64,000 bases of DNA from RGIG1995 sp045587445 (GTDB taxonomy: Bacteria; Bacillota; Clostridia; Oscillospirales; CAG-272). Below, in pieces: positions 25,846-34,810 of this stretch. The notes below the pieces were generated by a model that did no database searches, was not told the DNA's origin, and saw only the letters and a list, made by a program, of their open reading frames with translations. Position 1 is the first letter of the stretch, and the number at the start of each line of letters is the position of its first letter. Made by a program: the position numbers and the translations under genes. The stretch is taken from contig JAZNCH010000036.1 of the NCBI GenBank assembly GCA_045587445.1, forward strand, positions 62,001-126,000. Reading direction: 5' to 3'.

Positions 25846-26274
25846 ATGGTAAAACAGTTATCGGTATTTATTCAAAATAAATCGGGTAAAATAGCATCCG
25901 TTACAAGAACTCTTTATGAGAATGGAATTGACATTCGCGCTCTTTCTATTGCGGATACGGCAGATTTCGGAATATTACGTATGCTTGTAAGCGATGTTGA
26001 AAAAGCGAGATTGGCTTTGGCAAAAGAAAACTGTATCGTAAGCGTGAACGAAGTTGATGTTGTGTTAGTTCCCGACAGACCCGGCGGTCTGGCAGAGGTT
26101 TTGCAGAAGATGTCAGACGCGCATATAGATATTGAATATATGTATTCTCTTATAGACAGAGGAACAGAAGATGCATATATGGTATTCCGTTTTGCTGACG
26201 ATGCCAATGTGCTTGACGTTCTTGAAGCGAACGGATTAAAGACCGTTCCCGGAGCAAAACTCGGACTTAACTGA
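25846..26274 (+). CDS. Tandem ACT-domain amino-acid-sensing protein
   Basis: A 142-residue protein consisting of two ACT domains: MVKQLSVFIQNKSGKIASVTRTL (about 1-70, VFIQNKSGK being the ligand-loop motif) and VVLVPDRPGGLAEVLQKM (about 72-140). Stand-alone double ACT proteins bind amino acids and modulate partner enzymes. Next to paaK and an aminotransferase it may sense an aromatic amino acid. The ATG at 25846 is preferred over an in-frame GTG at 25834; AGGGGTG is the ribosome site. Confidence 0.85.
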   Translation: MVKQLSVFIQNKSGKIASVTRTLYENGIDIRALSIADTADFGILRMLVSDVEKARLALAKENCIVSVNEVDVVLVPDRPGGLAEVLQKMSDAHIDIEYMYSLIDRGTEDAYMVFRFADDANVLDVLEANGLKTVPGAKLGLN

Positions 26275-26296
26275 TTATAAATTGAGGTGAAATAAA

Positions 26297-27463
26297 ATGC
26301 AGGAATTAAGCAGAAAAACAAAACATTTTACAGATTCTGTTATACGCCGTATGACAAGAATCGCTATAGCGAATAACGCGATTAACTTGGCGCAGGGGTT
26401 CCCCGATTTTGATCCGCCCAAAGTTTTGACAGACAGACTTGAGGAGATTAGTCAACTCGGTCCTCACCAGTATCCTATTACTATGGGCGCACCAAACTTT
26501 AGACGTGCTTTAGCTGAAAAGTGCGGAAGATTTATGGGTAGAAAGATTGACCCCGAAACAGAGGTAGTTGTTACTATAGGTTCGACGGAAGCGATGGTAG
26601 ATACTTTGTTTGCCATTACTAACCCCGGCGACAAAATAATTATGTTCTCACCTTATTTCGAGAATTATCGTGCGCAGACTCTTCTGGTTGACTGCGAGCC
26701 CATATTCGTACCCCTTATTCCCCCTGCATTCAACTACGATGCAAATGTACTCGAAGATGCTTTTAAGCAGGGTGCAAAGGCAATTCTTATTTGTAACCCT
26801 TCAAACCCCAGCGGTAAGGTTTTTACAGAGGCTGAACTTAAGCAGATAGCAGACCTTGCTATTAAATATGATACTTACGTTATTATGGATGAAGTTTATG
26901 AGCATATCGTATACGAGGGTCATAAGCACATCTATATGAACAGTCTTCCGGGAATGTGGGAGAGAACAATTTCTTGTAGTAGCTTGTCAAAGACCTATTC
27001 GATAACAGGCTGGAGACTTGGTTATGCTATAGCTCCTCAGCATATTATGGAAAGAATTAAGCAATACCATGACTTTAATACCGTTGGTGCGCCTTCTCCT
27101 CTTATGGAAGCGGCAGTTGTCGGACTTGAGCTTCCCGACAGCTACTATGACGAATTCGGTCAGCACTATGCTCATATGAAGAAGATATTTACCGAAGGTC
27201 TTGACAGACTCGGTATTGAATATTCCGACCCGCAGGGAACGTATTTCGTATTGGCGAATATCGGTCAATTTATGAAGAAGGGACAGAACGACGTGGAATT
27301 CTGTGAACAGATGGCTGCCAAGGTAGGCGTTGCCGCAGTACCCGGAACTTCATTCTTTATGGAAGACGTAAGAGATATTGTAAGACTTCACTATGCGAAG
27401 AAAGACGAGACGCTTTACGAAGCACTCGAAAGACTTGCTACAATCAAACAGAAATTAGGTTGA
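26297..27463 (+). CDS. Class I/II PLP aminotransferase, likely aromatic
   Basis: A 388-residue fold-type I aminotransferase. LAQGFPDFDPP, ICNPSNPSGKVF, MDEVYEHIVYEG (PLP-ring Asp), SSLSKTYSITGWRLGY (Schiff-base Lys) and the closing VRLHYAKKDETL segment with the carboxylate-binding Arg are all visible. It most resembles Iβ/Iγ enzymes that accept aromatic or broad substrates. As the last gene of the T-box operon it would interconvert arylpyruvate and Tyr/Phe/Trp. A terminator follows. Confidence 0.9.
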   Translation: MQELSRKTKHFTDSVIRRMTRIAIANNAINLAQGFPDFDPPKVLTDRLEEISQLGPHQYPITMGAPNFRRALAEKCGRFMGRKIDPETEVVVTIGSTEAMVDTLFAITNPGDKIIMFSPYFENYRAQTLLVDCEPIFVPLIPPAFNYDANVLEDAFKQGAKAILICNPSNPSGKVFTEAELKQIADLAIKYDTYVIMDEVYEHIVYEGHKHIYMNSLPGMWERTISCSSLSKTYSITGWRLGYAIAPQHIMERIKQYHDFNTVGAPSPLMEAAVVGLELPDSYYDEFGQHYAHMKKIFTEGLDRLGIEYSDPQGTYFVLANIGQFMKKGQNDVEFCEQMAAKVGVAAVPGTSFFMEDVRDIVRLHYAKKDETLYEALERLATIKQKLG

Positions 27464-27519
27464 TTTTTTTCAAAAGAACTTTTTGAAAAAAGCTCTCTTG
27501 ACTCTCAAAAACTTTAACT

Positions 27520-27554
27520 AAAAACGGCAGAGGTATTGTTCCTCTGCCGTTTTT
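27520..27554 (+). terminator. Terminator of the T-box operon
   Basis: AAAAACGGCAGAGG and CCTCTGCCGTTTTT form a perfect 14-bp stem around TATTGTT. A weaker AT-rich hairpin lies just before it at 27466-27493. Confidence 0.9.
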
Positions 27555-27571
27555 GTAACAAAAATGATTAC

Positions 27572-27600
27572 TTGTTTTAAAATACAATTTGTGCTATAAT
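27572..27600 (+). promoter_or_regulatory. Promoter for the GH2 gene
   Basis: TTGTTT (27572-27577), 17-base spacer ending in TGC, TATAAT (27595-27600). Confidence 0.6.
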
Positions 27601-27639
27601 GATAGAAAGTGTTACAAAAGTATACAGTGGAGCGTTTGT

Positions 27640-29343
27640 ATGAGTAATTTTGCCGAAATTTATACCGAAGAGGGATTGAATATGCCCGATATTCCTTGGA
27701 ATATTTACCCGAGACCGCTTATGAAAAGGGATTCGTTTTATTGTTTGAACGGAGAATGGGATTTTTGTGTGTGCAAGGGTGATGAATATACCGAAAATGA
27801 AAAAATAACCGTTCCTTTTGCCCCCGAAACTTTGCTGTCGGGAGTGGGAATAAATTTAGACGAGGACTGTTATGATTCTTTTGTTTATAAGAAGCAATTT
27901 GTTTTACCCGAAGGGTTTAACGAAGGGAAGGTTTTGCTTCATTTTGGAGCAGTGTCGAATTATTCCGAAATAATACTGAACGGAAAAACAGTTGGTATAC
28001 ACAGAGGCGCATACGATTCGTTTTTCTTTGATATAACAGACTACTTAAAGAGTGATAACACGCTTGAAGTATATGTGAAGAACATACTTCGAGACAATCT
28101 TTTGCCATACGGAAAGCAGAGCCGAAAACGCGGCGGTATGTGGTATACGCCAACCTCGGGAATTTGGCAGACGGTATGGCTTGAAAGCGTACCTGCCGAA
28201 TATATAAAGAGTATTAAAACGGAAACGAAAGATAACAAAGTAATAATAAAGGCTGACGGCACAGAAAATGCAAAAGTTAAGCTGACTACAGAAAATGGCA
28301 TATCCGTGTTTGATATGTGTAACGGCGTATGCGAGATAGAGATAGACGAGCCGAGATATTGGTCGCCCGAATCCCCTTATTTATATTATTTTTCTGTTGA
28401 GACAGAGTGTGATAAGGTTGAGTCATATTTTGCATTTAGAACTTTGGAAATAAAGAATATAGACGGATACGAAAGACTTTGCTTGAACGGTAAACCCTAC
28501 TTTTTTCATGGACTGCTTGACCAAGGATATTGGAGTGACGGAGGTCTGACACCGCCGTTGCCTACGTCTTATGAAAAAGATATAATGGCTATGAAATTGT
28601 TAGGCTTCAATATGCTGAGAAAGCATATAAAGATAGAGCCTCCACAGTTCTATTATGATTGCGATAGGCTCGGTATGGTTGTTTTTCAGGATATGATAAA
28701 CAACGGCGACTATAACTTTTTGAGAGATACCGCATTGCCAACGATTGGGGTAAAAAGACTTAACGATAAATATATGCACAAAGATGAAGCACCGCGAGAG
28801 ATTTTTGCCGAATATATGGAAAACACGGTTGAAGTGCTGAAAGGCTACCCCTCTATTTGTTGTTGGACTATATTTAACGAAGGCTGGGGACAGTTTTGCG
28901 GTACGGAAATGTATAAAAAGCTTAAAGAGATTGATAGTACGAGGTTTATAGATACTGCGTCGGGCTGGTTTAAGGGCGTTGAATCCGACGTTGATTCGGA
29001 GCACGTATATTTCCGTAAAGTTAAGCTGAAAGCAGGGAAAAAACCTCTTGTGCTTTCGGAGTTTGGCGGATATTCATATAGGGTGGAGGGGCATATTTTT
29101 AATCCCGATAACGAATATGGTTACGGTAAATATAAAACGCGCGAGGATTTTGTAAAAGCGTTTTGCAATTTGTACGAGAAAGAGATAATGCCCCTTGTAA
29201 AGCAAGGACTTTGCGCATCGGTGTATACGCAGGTATCCGACGTAGAGGACGAGACTAATGGACTGTTTACCTATGACCGCCGAGTGCTAAAGGTCAAACC
29301 CGAGGAGTTTGCACACATATCGCAGAGGCTGAAGGAGATATAA
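27640..29343 (+). CDS. Glycoside hydrolase family 2 protein
   Basis: A 567-residue GH2 enzyme with the usual order: jelly-roll sugar-binding domain (about 30-185, with FGAVSNYSEIILNGK), immunoglobulin-like domain (about 186-270) and TIM barrel (from 275). The acid/base Glu414 is in IFNEGWGQ and the nucleophile Glu474 in LSEFGGYS. No signal peptide is present, so it acts on imported oligosaccharides. It is shorter than LacZ. Beta-galactosidase, beta-glucuronidase or another exo-specificity cannot be told from sequence alone. The frame extends 17 codons upstream; ATG 27640 fits the family start. Confidence 0.87.
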   Translation: MSNFAEIYTEEGLNMPDIPWNIYPRPLMKRDSFYCLNGEWDFCVCKGDEYTENEKITVPFAPETLLSGVGINLDEDCYDSFVYKKQFVLPEGFNEGKVLLHFGAVSNYSEIILNGKTVGIHRGAYDSFFFDITDYLKSDNTLEVYVKNILRDNLLPYGKQSRKRGGMWYTPTSGIWQTVWLESVPAEYIKSIKTETKDNKVIIKADGTENAKVKLTTENGISVFDMCNGVCEIEIDEPRYWSPESPYLYYFSVETECDKVESYFAFRTLEIKNIDGYERLCLNGKPYFFHGLLDQGYWSDGGLTPPLPTSYEKDIMAMKLLGFNMLRKHIKIEPPQFYYDCDRLGMVVFQDMINNGDYNFLRDTALPTIGVKRLNDKYMHKDEAPREIFAEYMENTVEVLKGYPSICCWTIFNEGWGQFCGTEMYKKLKEIDSTRFIDTASGWFKGVESDVDSEHVYFRKVKLKAGKKPLVLSEFGGYSYRVEGHIFNPDNEYGYGKYKTREDFVKAFCNLYEKEIMPLVKQGLCASVYTQVSDVEDETNGLFTYDRRVLKVKPEEFAHISQRLKEI

Positions 29344-29344
29344 A

Positions 29345-29380
29345 AAACACGCTGTAAGATTTTTAGCTTACAGCGTGTTT
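29345..29380. terminator. Bidirectional terminator between GH2 and gerA-type genes
   Basis: AAACACGCTGTAAG and CTTACAGCGTGTTT, perfect 14-bp arms around an 8-base AT loop. Confidence 0.85.
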
Positions 29381-29385
29381 GCGTA

Positions 29386-30789
29386 TTATCTTAATTTCAC
29401 CCTAAAGAACAGTCTTTTGAGAGCTTTTGCATTAAATGGAATAAGAGGATAGAGGTAAGAGCGTTTTCCGTTAACCGTCTTGTTCGAAGCAATTAGAACC
29501 AAAGAGAGAACAATTCCCACGAAAAAGCCGATTATATTGAAGAAGGCGGTCAAGATAAGCAAAAGAACGCGCAGGAATTTAAAGGCATATCCAAGCTCGT
29601 TACTTGGTTGCGCAAAGTTTGCAAGTGAAACAAAAGCCATATACAGTATAACTTCGGGAATAAACCAACCGCTTTGTACCGCGTATTCACCGAGAATAAG
29701 ACCGCCGATAACGCTGAGCGAATTATTGAGTGCATTCGGCGTATTGAGCGAGGCAAGTTTAAGTCCGTCTATAGCAAGTTCAAGTATAAATAGCTGAATA
29801 ATTATGGGAAGTCCACCTGTATATGATACTTTTATAAATTCAAGCCAATTGGGCAAAAACTGAGGATTACTGATAAGCAGATACCAAAGAGGTGTGAGAA
29901 TAACAGTAAGCCCAAAGATAAAAACACGTAATAAACGCATATAGGTTCCCACTAACGGGGGGTGATAATAATCACCCGTTTCTTGCATAAAATCAAAGAT
30001 TGAAGTAGGGAGAATCATAGCCTCGGGGGAATTGTCGCAAAGAATGATGACACTGCCTTCAAGCAGCATAGCCGTTGCGGCGTCGGGGCGTTCGGTATAT
30101 CTTATTTTGGGAAAAGGATTATACCATTTTCGTGTAATAAGACATTCAGCCAAGCTTTCATGGCCCATAGAAAGTCCGTAGACTTTAATGTTATTTAGTT
30201 TGTCCGTTATATATTTGACAAAATTTTTGTCGGCTTTATCTTCCATATAGACTACAGCGATGTCAGTCTTTGTGTTTTCTCCTATAGAAAAATGTGAAAA
30301 AGTCAGTGCGGGATTTCTTATTCTGCGGCGTATTATAGCGGTATTTTTTAAAATAGCTTCAACAAAGCCGTCTCTTGAGCCTCTTATAACTCTCTCGTTT
30401 TCGGGTTCATCTACTTCTCTTGCAGGAAACATACGTGCATTGATGTGAATACCTGCACCTACACCGTCAACGAGCAAAACCGTTTCGCCGTTGAGTACCG
30501 CTTCAACTAATTTTTGCATATCTGTAGTTTGCATAACTTCAATATATGGAATATTTGCATTAATAAAATCGGCGGGCGACGTATTATCGGGAATAGCGTA
30601 GGTGCGGTTTTCCATAAAGAATTCGACGAGTCTTTCGAGTAAGTCGCTTCTGACACAACCGTCGATGAAATACATACAAGCTTTTTTGTTGTAAAGAGTG
30701 AGTTCTCGCTTTTTTATATCAAAGCTGTCGTCTACCCTTAGCGTTTTATCAAACTGTGTTACAAAATCCTTAAAATTAATATTTGACAT
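29386..30789 (-). CDS. GerA-family spore germination protein (A subunit)
   Basis: A 467-residue protein: a soluble N-terminal domain with YFIDGCVRSDLLERLVEFF and LVDGVGAGIHINAR, then the strongly conserved NPFPKIRYTERPDA motif and about five C-terminal transmembrane helices (about 275-440). GerA A subunits form the nutrient-gated channel of the spore inner membrane. The usual GerB and GerC partners are not adjacent. The start is set at ATG 30789, which has GGAG upstream; an upstream extension in frame is hydrophobic but lacks a site. Spore-stage transcription is expected from the family; no sigma-G site was convincing. Confidence 0.88.
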   Translation of the reverse strand: MSNINFKDFVTQFDKTLRVDDSFDIKKRELTLYNKKACMYFIDGCVRSDLLERLVEFFMENRTYAIPDNTSPADFINANIPYIEVMQTTDMQKLVEAVLNGETVLLVDGVGAGIHINARMFPAREVDEPENERVIRGSRDGFVEAILKNTAIIRRRIRNPALTFSHFSIGENTKTDIAVVYMEDKADKNFVKYITDKLNNIKVYGLSMGHESLAECLITRKWYNPFPKIRYTERPDAATAMLLEGSVIILCDNSPEAMILPTSIFDFMQETGDYYHPPLVGTYMRLLRVFIFGLTVILTPLWYLLISNPQFLPNWLEFIKVSYTGGLPIIIQLFILELAIDGLKLASLNTPNALNNSLSVIGGLILGEYAVQSGWFIPEVILYMAFVSLANFAQPSNELGYAFKFLRVLLLILTAFFNIIGFFVGIVLSLVLIASNKTVNGKRSYLYPLIPFNAKALKRLFFRVKLR

Positions 30790-30858
30790 AAAAAAACTCC
30801 GTACTGTTGAAAATAATGATAATATAATTATTTCCAAAAATACGGAAAGTATAACATT

Positions 30859-30887
30859 AGAGTTCACGGGCGAAGCCCGTGAACTCT
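30859..30887. repeat. Perfect 13-bp hairpin at the end of the CorC-like gene
   Basis: AGAGTTCACGGGC and GCCCGTGAACTCT around GAA. It overlaps the stop codon of the minus-strand gene and lies about 70 bases upstream of gerA. There is no T-tract, so it is either a weak terminator or a dispersed palindrome. Confidence 0.7.
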
Positions 30888-32220
30888 ATATTTCTTCTTC
30901 GGTTTCAACAACAAGCTTTGAAACGAGAGCCGATTCAATTTTGAGGTCAACGATTTTTTCGACTTTGATTTTCAGTCCCTTTATTTCAACTTCGGGAAGA
31001 GCGCCGTTGTCAGGGATAGAGGGCATTTCGGAGAATACCATACCGCCCAAGGTTTTATATTCTTCTGTTTCATAGTCAATGTCAATATCAAGAGTGTCGC
31101 AAATATCGTCAAGTTGTGTTGTACCCGCAATTCTCCAAAGGTTATCTTCAAGCTGTGTAATATCGGGTTTGTTTTGCTCATCATATTCGTCGTAGATATT
31201 ACCGACGATTTCTTCAAGTAAATCTTCAAGAGTAATAATACCCGAAGTACCGCCGAATTCGTCAACGACAATAGACATATGAACGTGAGTTTTTTGCATA
31301 TCCTTGAAAAGAACGTCGGCTCTTACCGATTCGTGAACAAACTTTGCGGGTTTAACTAAGGTTTTAATATCAATATTATCGTTTTTCTTTGTTTGAAGCA
31401 AGTATTCACGTGCTCTTAAAATACCGATTATGTTATCTGCGTTTTCTTCGTAAACAGGGAAGCGTGAGAAACCCGACTCTTCAATTATTTGCATAATTTC
31501 ATCGTGTGTGCTTGAAACGTCGATAAACGTAACGGTAGTACGGTGAATCATAATTTCATTTATGGTAGTATCACCGAACTCAAAAATATTTTCAATCATT
31601 TCTTTTTCATCGGCATCGATAGTGCCTTTCTCTTCACCAATGTCGATCATAAGTCTAATATCGTCTTCGGAGATAGTTTCCTCTTTTTCTTTGGGATTAA
31701 TACCGCAGACACGAAGAACGCCGTTTGTAGACACGGTCATAAACCAAACTATAGGTTTAAGGACGGTAGCAAGACCGTTAATAAAACCACATACGGTACG
31801 TGCAAACTTTTCCGAATTTTTCATAGCTATTCGTTTAGGTACAAGTTCACCGAGCACAAGCGTAAAGTACGAGAGAATAAGCGTAATAACGATAACCGCA
31901 ACAGCATCGAGGGTAGGTCTTGCGGATTCAGCGAGGTTAAAGAGCTTTATCAGCCAATTAACGAGCCTGTCCGAGAAGCTGTCGGCCGCGAAAGCGGAGC
32001 CGAGGAAGCCGGCTAAGGTAATGCCGATTTGGATAGTTGAGAGGAAGCCTGTAGGTTCCTGAACCATTTTGAGCATTTTCTTGGCTTTTTTATCGCCGTC
32101 CTCTGCCTGATGTTTAAGTTTATTTTCGTTTAGTGAAACAAAGGCAATCTCCGTTGCCGCAAAAAAAGCGTTAAGTAAAATAAGCAAAAGTTGTAAAAAC
32201 AATTGCGGTAAGATGTCCAT
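30886..32220 (-). CDS. CNNM/CorC-HlyC family membrane protein with CBS pair
   Basis: A 444-residue protein with the UPF0053 layout: DUF21/CNNM transmembrane domain (1-190, about four helices), CBS pair (about 205-325; MIHRTTVTFIDVSSTHDEI and FVHESVRADVLF), and C-terminal CorC_HlyC FAD-like domain (LEDLLEEIVGNIYDEYDE, IAGTTQLDDICD). Family members export or regulate Mg2+ or Co2+, though many carry the misleading label hemolysin. GGGAG ribosome site. Downstream of the nfo-like gene by 27 bases, same strand. Confidence 0.88.
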   Translation of the reverse strand: MDILPQLFLQLLLILLNAFFAATEIAFVSLNENKLKHQAEDGDKKAKKMLKMVQEPTGFLSTIQIGITLAGFLGSAFAADSFSDRLVNWLIKLFNLAESARPTLDAVAVIVITLILSYFTLVLGELVPKRIAMKNSEKFARTVCGFINGLATVLKPIVWFMTVSTNGVLRVCGINPKEKEETISEDDIRLMIDIGEEKGTIDADEKEMIENIFEFGDTTINEIMIHRTTVTFIDVSSTHDEIMQIIEESGFSRFPVYEENADNIIGILRAREYLLQTKKNDNIDIKTLVKPAKFVHESVRADVLFKDMQKTHVHMSIVVDEFGGTSGIITLEDLLEEIVGNIYDEYDEQNKPDITQLEDNLWRIAGTTQLDDICDTLDIDIDYETEEYKTLGGMVFSEMPSIPDNGALPEVEIKGLKIKVEKIVDLKIESALVSKLVVETEEEI

Positions 32221-32247
32221 TTTTTTCTCCCGGTAATTTTTATAGTG

Positions 32248-33096
32248 TTAATTTATAATCGAGTTATAATATTTTTTCATAGCCAAAGCATCTTCTGCCA
32301 TAGTACCGTCGGATTCGCAAATAATTCTCGGCGAAACGTTTTCTTTAACAATAGCTTCCATAAGGGGCTCAAATGGGGGACCGAAAACCGAATCTTCAAA
32401 TGTGAGATGCTTTTTTTCACCTGCATTTGTAAACTCGATTTTTGAAAAGTGGCAGTGAAGAGTATCGGCATAGCTGTCGCCGAGTTTTTCTGCGATAGTG
32501 TTGAATACATGTCTGTAATCGTCAACAGAGACGAACAGATTACCGATATTTCTTGCATTCAGATGACCGAAATCAACAACAGGGCAGAGACGCTTATCTA
32601 TCGAGCAAATATCAAGAACCTCGTCGAGAGTGCCGAGCTGATTGAGTTTACCCATAGTTTCAAGCGCAAGAGTAACTTTAGTATCATTTACAGCTTCAAG
32701 AGCTTTATACATAGTATCTTTAGCAAGATAAACAGCCTCTTCTCTGGAAATTTTTGATGCGCTTCCGGTGTGTATAACAATAAGCTCAGCGTTCATAAGC
32801 TCAGCCGCTTTAACGCTTTTGGTTATATAATCAATACTTTTAAGGCGTTTTTCAGTTTCAATTCCCGAAAGAGAGATATAGTAGGGTGCGTGAAGAGACA
32901 TACGGATATTATGTTTTTTTGCTTCATCGCCGATTTTTCTAAAAGTTTCATCGCTTCCGAAAAGCCCTTTGCCCGCTTGATATTCGTAGCAATCAAGCCC
33001 AAAGTTTGAAACCCATTCGGGTGCTTCGACAGTACTTTTTTTACCGGATGCGTAAAAGGAAAGGGAGTTGCCGCCCGGACCAAATAATGCGCTCAT
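32248..33096 (-). CDS. Endonuclease IV-like TIM-barrel protein
   Basis: A 282-residue AP-endonuclease-2 (Nfo) family barrel. The metal ligands of endonuclease IV are recognisable: His69 (SLHAPYYISL), His109 (VIHTG), Glu146 (LETMG), Asp175-His178 (DFGHLNAR), His216, His230 and Glu261 (CESDG). It would cleave abasic sites in DNA repair, unless it is one of the divergent paralogues; the conserved ligand set supports activity. It overlaps yqeG by ATGA. Confidence 0.85.
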   Translation of the reverse strand: MSALFGPGGNSLSFYASGKKSTVEAPEWVSNFGLDCYEYQAGKGLFGSDETFRKIGDEAKKHNIRMSLHAPYYISLSGIETEKRLKSIDYITKSVKAAELMNAELIVIHTGSASKISREEAVYLAKDTMYKALEAVNDTKVTLALETMGKLNQLGTLDEVLDICSIDKRLCPVVDFGHLNARNIGNLFVSVDDYRHVFNTIAEKLGDSYADTLHCHFSKIEFTNAGEKKHLTFEDSVFGPPFEPLMEAIVKENVSPRIICESDGTMAEDALAMKKYYNSIIN

Positions 33097-33605
33097 ATAT
33101 TTTTCTTCGCCTTCTTATTGTAATAATATTTAATAAATGGCTTCTCAATAGCCGACTTGCATCTGAAGAAAGGTGTTTCGACTTTTTTTATAGTGGGCAC
33201 CCAAACTGACGTGATACCCGAAACTCTTGCCGTAATGACGTCGGTTAAAAGCTGGTCGCCTACCATAACTGCGTTTTTCTTTTCGTCGTTAAGTATGCGT
33301 AATGCATTTTTTACGGTACGGCGCGACGGTTTCCCTGACTTATATAGATAGGGCAAATTTAATTTTTCGTTAAATTTTTCTACTCTTTCTTTTTCGTTAT
33401 TGGAAACAAGAATAAGCTTTATTCCCGCATCGGTTATAGTTTTGACCCACATACATACGTCGTCGGTAGGGGCGGCAACATCATAGGGAACGAGTGTGTT
33501 ATCAATATCGCAAAGTACGCAAGTTTTTTCTATACTTTTTAAAAAATCGGGAGAAATATCTTTGTATGAATCAAAATCATAATCGGGAAGTAAAGGATGC
33601 TTCAT
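33093..33605 (-). CDS. yqeG: YqeG-family HAD phosphatase
   Basis: A 170-residue HAD superfamily IIIA protein. CDIDNTLVPYD holds Asp33 and Asp35, LVSNNEKERV is motif II, and VMVGDQLLTDV the motif IV acidic loop. The family acts as a phosphatase, with phosphatidylglycerophosphate suggested for relatives. First gene of yqeG-nfo-corC-like, with 4-base coupling to the second. Confidence 0.9.
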   Translation of the reverse strand: MKHPLLPDYDFDSYKDISPDFLKSIEKTCVLCDIDNTLVPYDVAAPTDDVCMWVKTITDAGIKLILVSNNEKERVEKFNEKLNLPYLYKSGKPSRRTVKNALRILNDEKKNAVMVGDQLLTDVITARVSGITSVWVPTIKKVETPFFRCKSAIEKPFIKYYYNKKAKKNI

Positions 33606-33688
33606 TTATTATACCTCTTATTAATGTACTCCAACTATTTTAACACAAAACTATGCTCTTAACAAGAGGTAATTTAAAAAATCATTTC

Positions 33689-33850
33689 ATAAGACTAAAA
33701 TGTGAGGCACAAACCCGAGAGGCAAGGTTTTTGCCAAGCTTTTCAAGAAGAAAAAACGTAACGATGTTGTGGAAATTATAATTATGTGATAAGTCTATGG
33801 GAAAGTACAAACCCATATAGTAAAGTTTTTGCCAAGCTTTTTTCAAAAAG
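33689..33850. repeat. Pair of about 55-60-base direct repeats
   Basis: Copy 1 (33689-33750) and copy 2 (33789-33850) share ATAAG.CTA, ACAAACCC and then GTTTTTGCCAAGCTTTT followed by CAA.AAG, with the left ends exactly 100 bases apart. The gap 33606-33937 holds no gene; apart from this repeat it contains only the spo0A terminator. Confidence 0.65.
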
Positions 33851-33860
33851 CGAGCATACA

Positions 33861-33889
33861 AAAAAGCCGTGAGGGGAACACGGCTTTTT
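33861..33889 (-). terminator. Terminator downstream of spo0A
   Basis: AAAAAGCCGTG and CACGGCTTTTT, perfect 11-bp stem around AGGGGAA; effective on the minus strand after spo0A. Confidence 0.85.
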
Positions 33890-33937
33890 GTTTTTAAAGC
33901 TTATGTAGCTTTAAATGGGAATAATAGGGATAAAAAA

Positions 33938-34705
33938 TTAGGAGAATTTATTTTTCAAACGCAAATTATCGGCAATCATGGCGATAAATTCGCTGTTTGT
34001 GGGCTTACCTCGGTTATTTTGAATAGTGTAGCCGAAATAGGAATTAAGGGTGTCGATATCTCCTCTGTCCCAAGCGACTTCAATAGCGTGTCTTATAGCG
34101 CGTTCAACTCTTGAGGAGGTAGTAGAGTATTTTTGTGCTACCGACGGATAGAGGATTTTTGTAACCGAGTTTATAATATTATTGTCTTCAATAGCCATCA
34201 TAATGGCGGTGCGAAGATATTGATAACCTTTGATGTGTGCGGGGACGCCGATTTGGTGAATAATTTTGGTAATTTGAGTTTCCATATCGGCATGGGAAGC
34301 TTTTTGAGAATAGGTGTTTTGAGTCGGGCGTTTATTTTTAGATGCAATTCTGATTATGCGTTCTTTTAACGTTGCATAATCGAGAGGCTTAACGAGGCAG
34401 TATTCAGCACCGGCTTCAGTAGCCTCGGAAAAGATATTAGGATTATTTACCATAGAAACGACGATAAAGGCAGGGGGATTGTCCATATCTTTGACTTTAG
34501 TCATTACTTTAATGAAATCGAGCTTTGACAGCCAAGCGTCAAGTATAACAATATCGGGACGGAAAAGTCTGATTTTGTTTTCAGCATCTTCGCCGTTAAT
34601 TGCAAGTTCTATTGATTTAAAGCCAAGCTTTGAAAGGTTGTCCTTGCAGCCGATACGAAAATCAACACTCTCGTCTGCAATAAGAATTTTTATTGATTGT
34701 TCCAT
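33938..34705 (-). CDS. spo0A: Sporulation master regulator Spo0A
   Basis: A 255-residue response regulator. The receiver (1-120) has Asp11/Glu12, phospho-acceptor Asp56 and Lys106 at the expected positions. The effector domain (about 140-255) contains the diagnostic SSRVERAIRHAIEVAWDRGD recognition-helix region. It controls entry into sporulation and is phosphorylated through kinases or a phosphorelay. Oddity: the loop after Asp56 reads DAWLSKLDF instead of the usual DIIMPHLDG. ATG 34705 is preferred to an in-frame GTG at 34714 (GGAGTG site). It is monocistronic. Confidence 0.95.
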   Translation of the reverse strand: MEQSIKILIADESVDFRIGCKDNLSKLGFKSIELAINGEDAENKIRLFRPDIVILDAWLSKLDFIKVMTKVKDMDNPPAFIVVSMVNNPNIFSEATEAGAEYCLVKPLDYATLKERIIRIASKNKRPTQNTYSQKASHADMETQITKIIHQIGVPAHIKGYQYLRTAIMMAIEDNNIINSVTKILYPSVAQKYSTTSSRVERAIRHAIEVAWDRGDIDTLNSYFGYTIQNNRGKPTNSEFIAMIADNLRLKNKFS

Positions 34706-34749
34706 TTTCCACACACTCCGTATTATTTTGTTCTGTATTCTATGAATTT

Positions 34750-34778
34750 ATATTACCATAAATTTCCAATTATTGCAA
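34750..34778 (-). promoter_or_regulatory. Promoter of spo0A
   Basis: Minus strand: TTGCAA (34773-34778), 17-base spacer ending in TGG, TAATAT (34750-34755). Confidence 0.5.
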
Positions 34779-34810
34779 TAGTTTTTTTAATAAAATACTA
34801 ACTAAAAAAT

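Noticed and set aside
30859..30887. Hairpin after the CorC-like gene as a standard intrinsic terminator
   Set aside because: The stem is perfect but there is no T-tract on either strand, so it is listed as a palindrome only.
30886..32220. Hemolysin function for the CorC/HlyC-family gene
   Set aside because: The label is historical; CNNM-CBS-CorC proteins are linked to divalent-metal transport and nothing here indicates a toxin.
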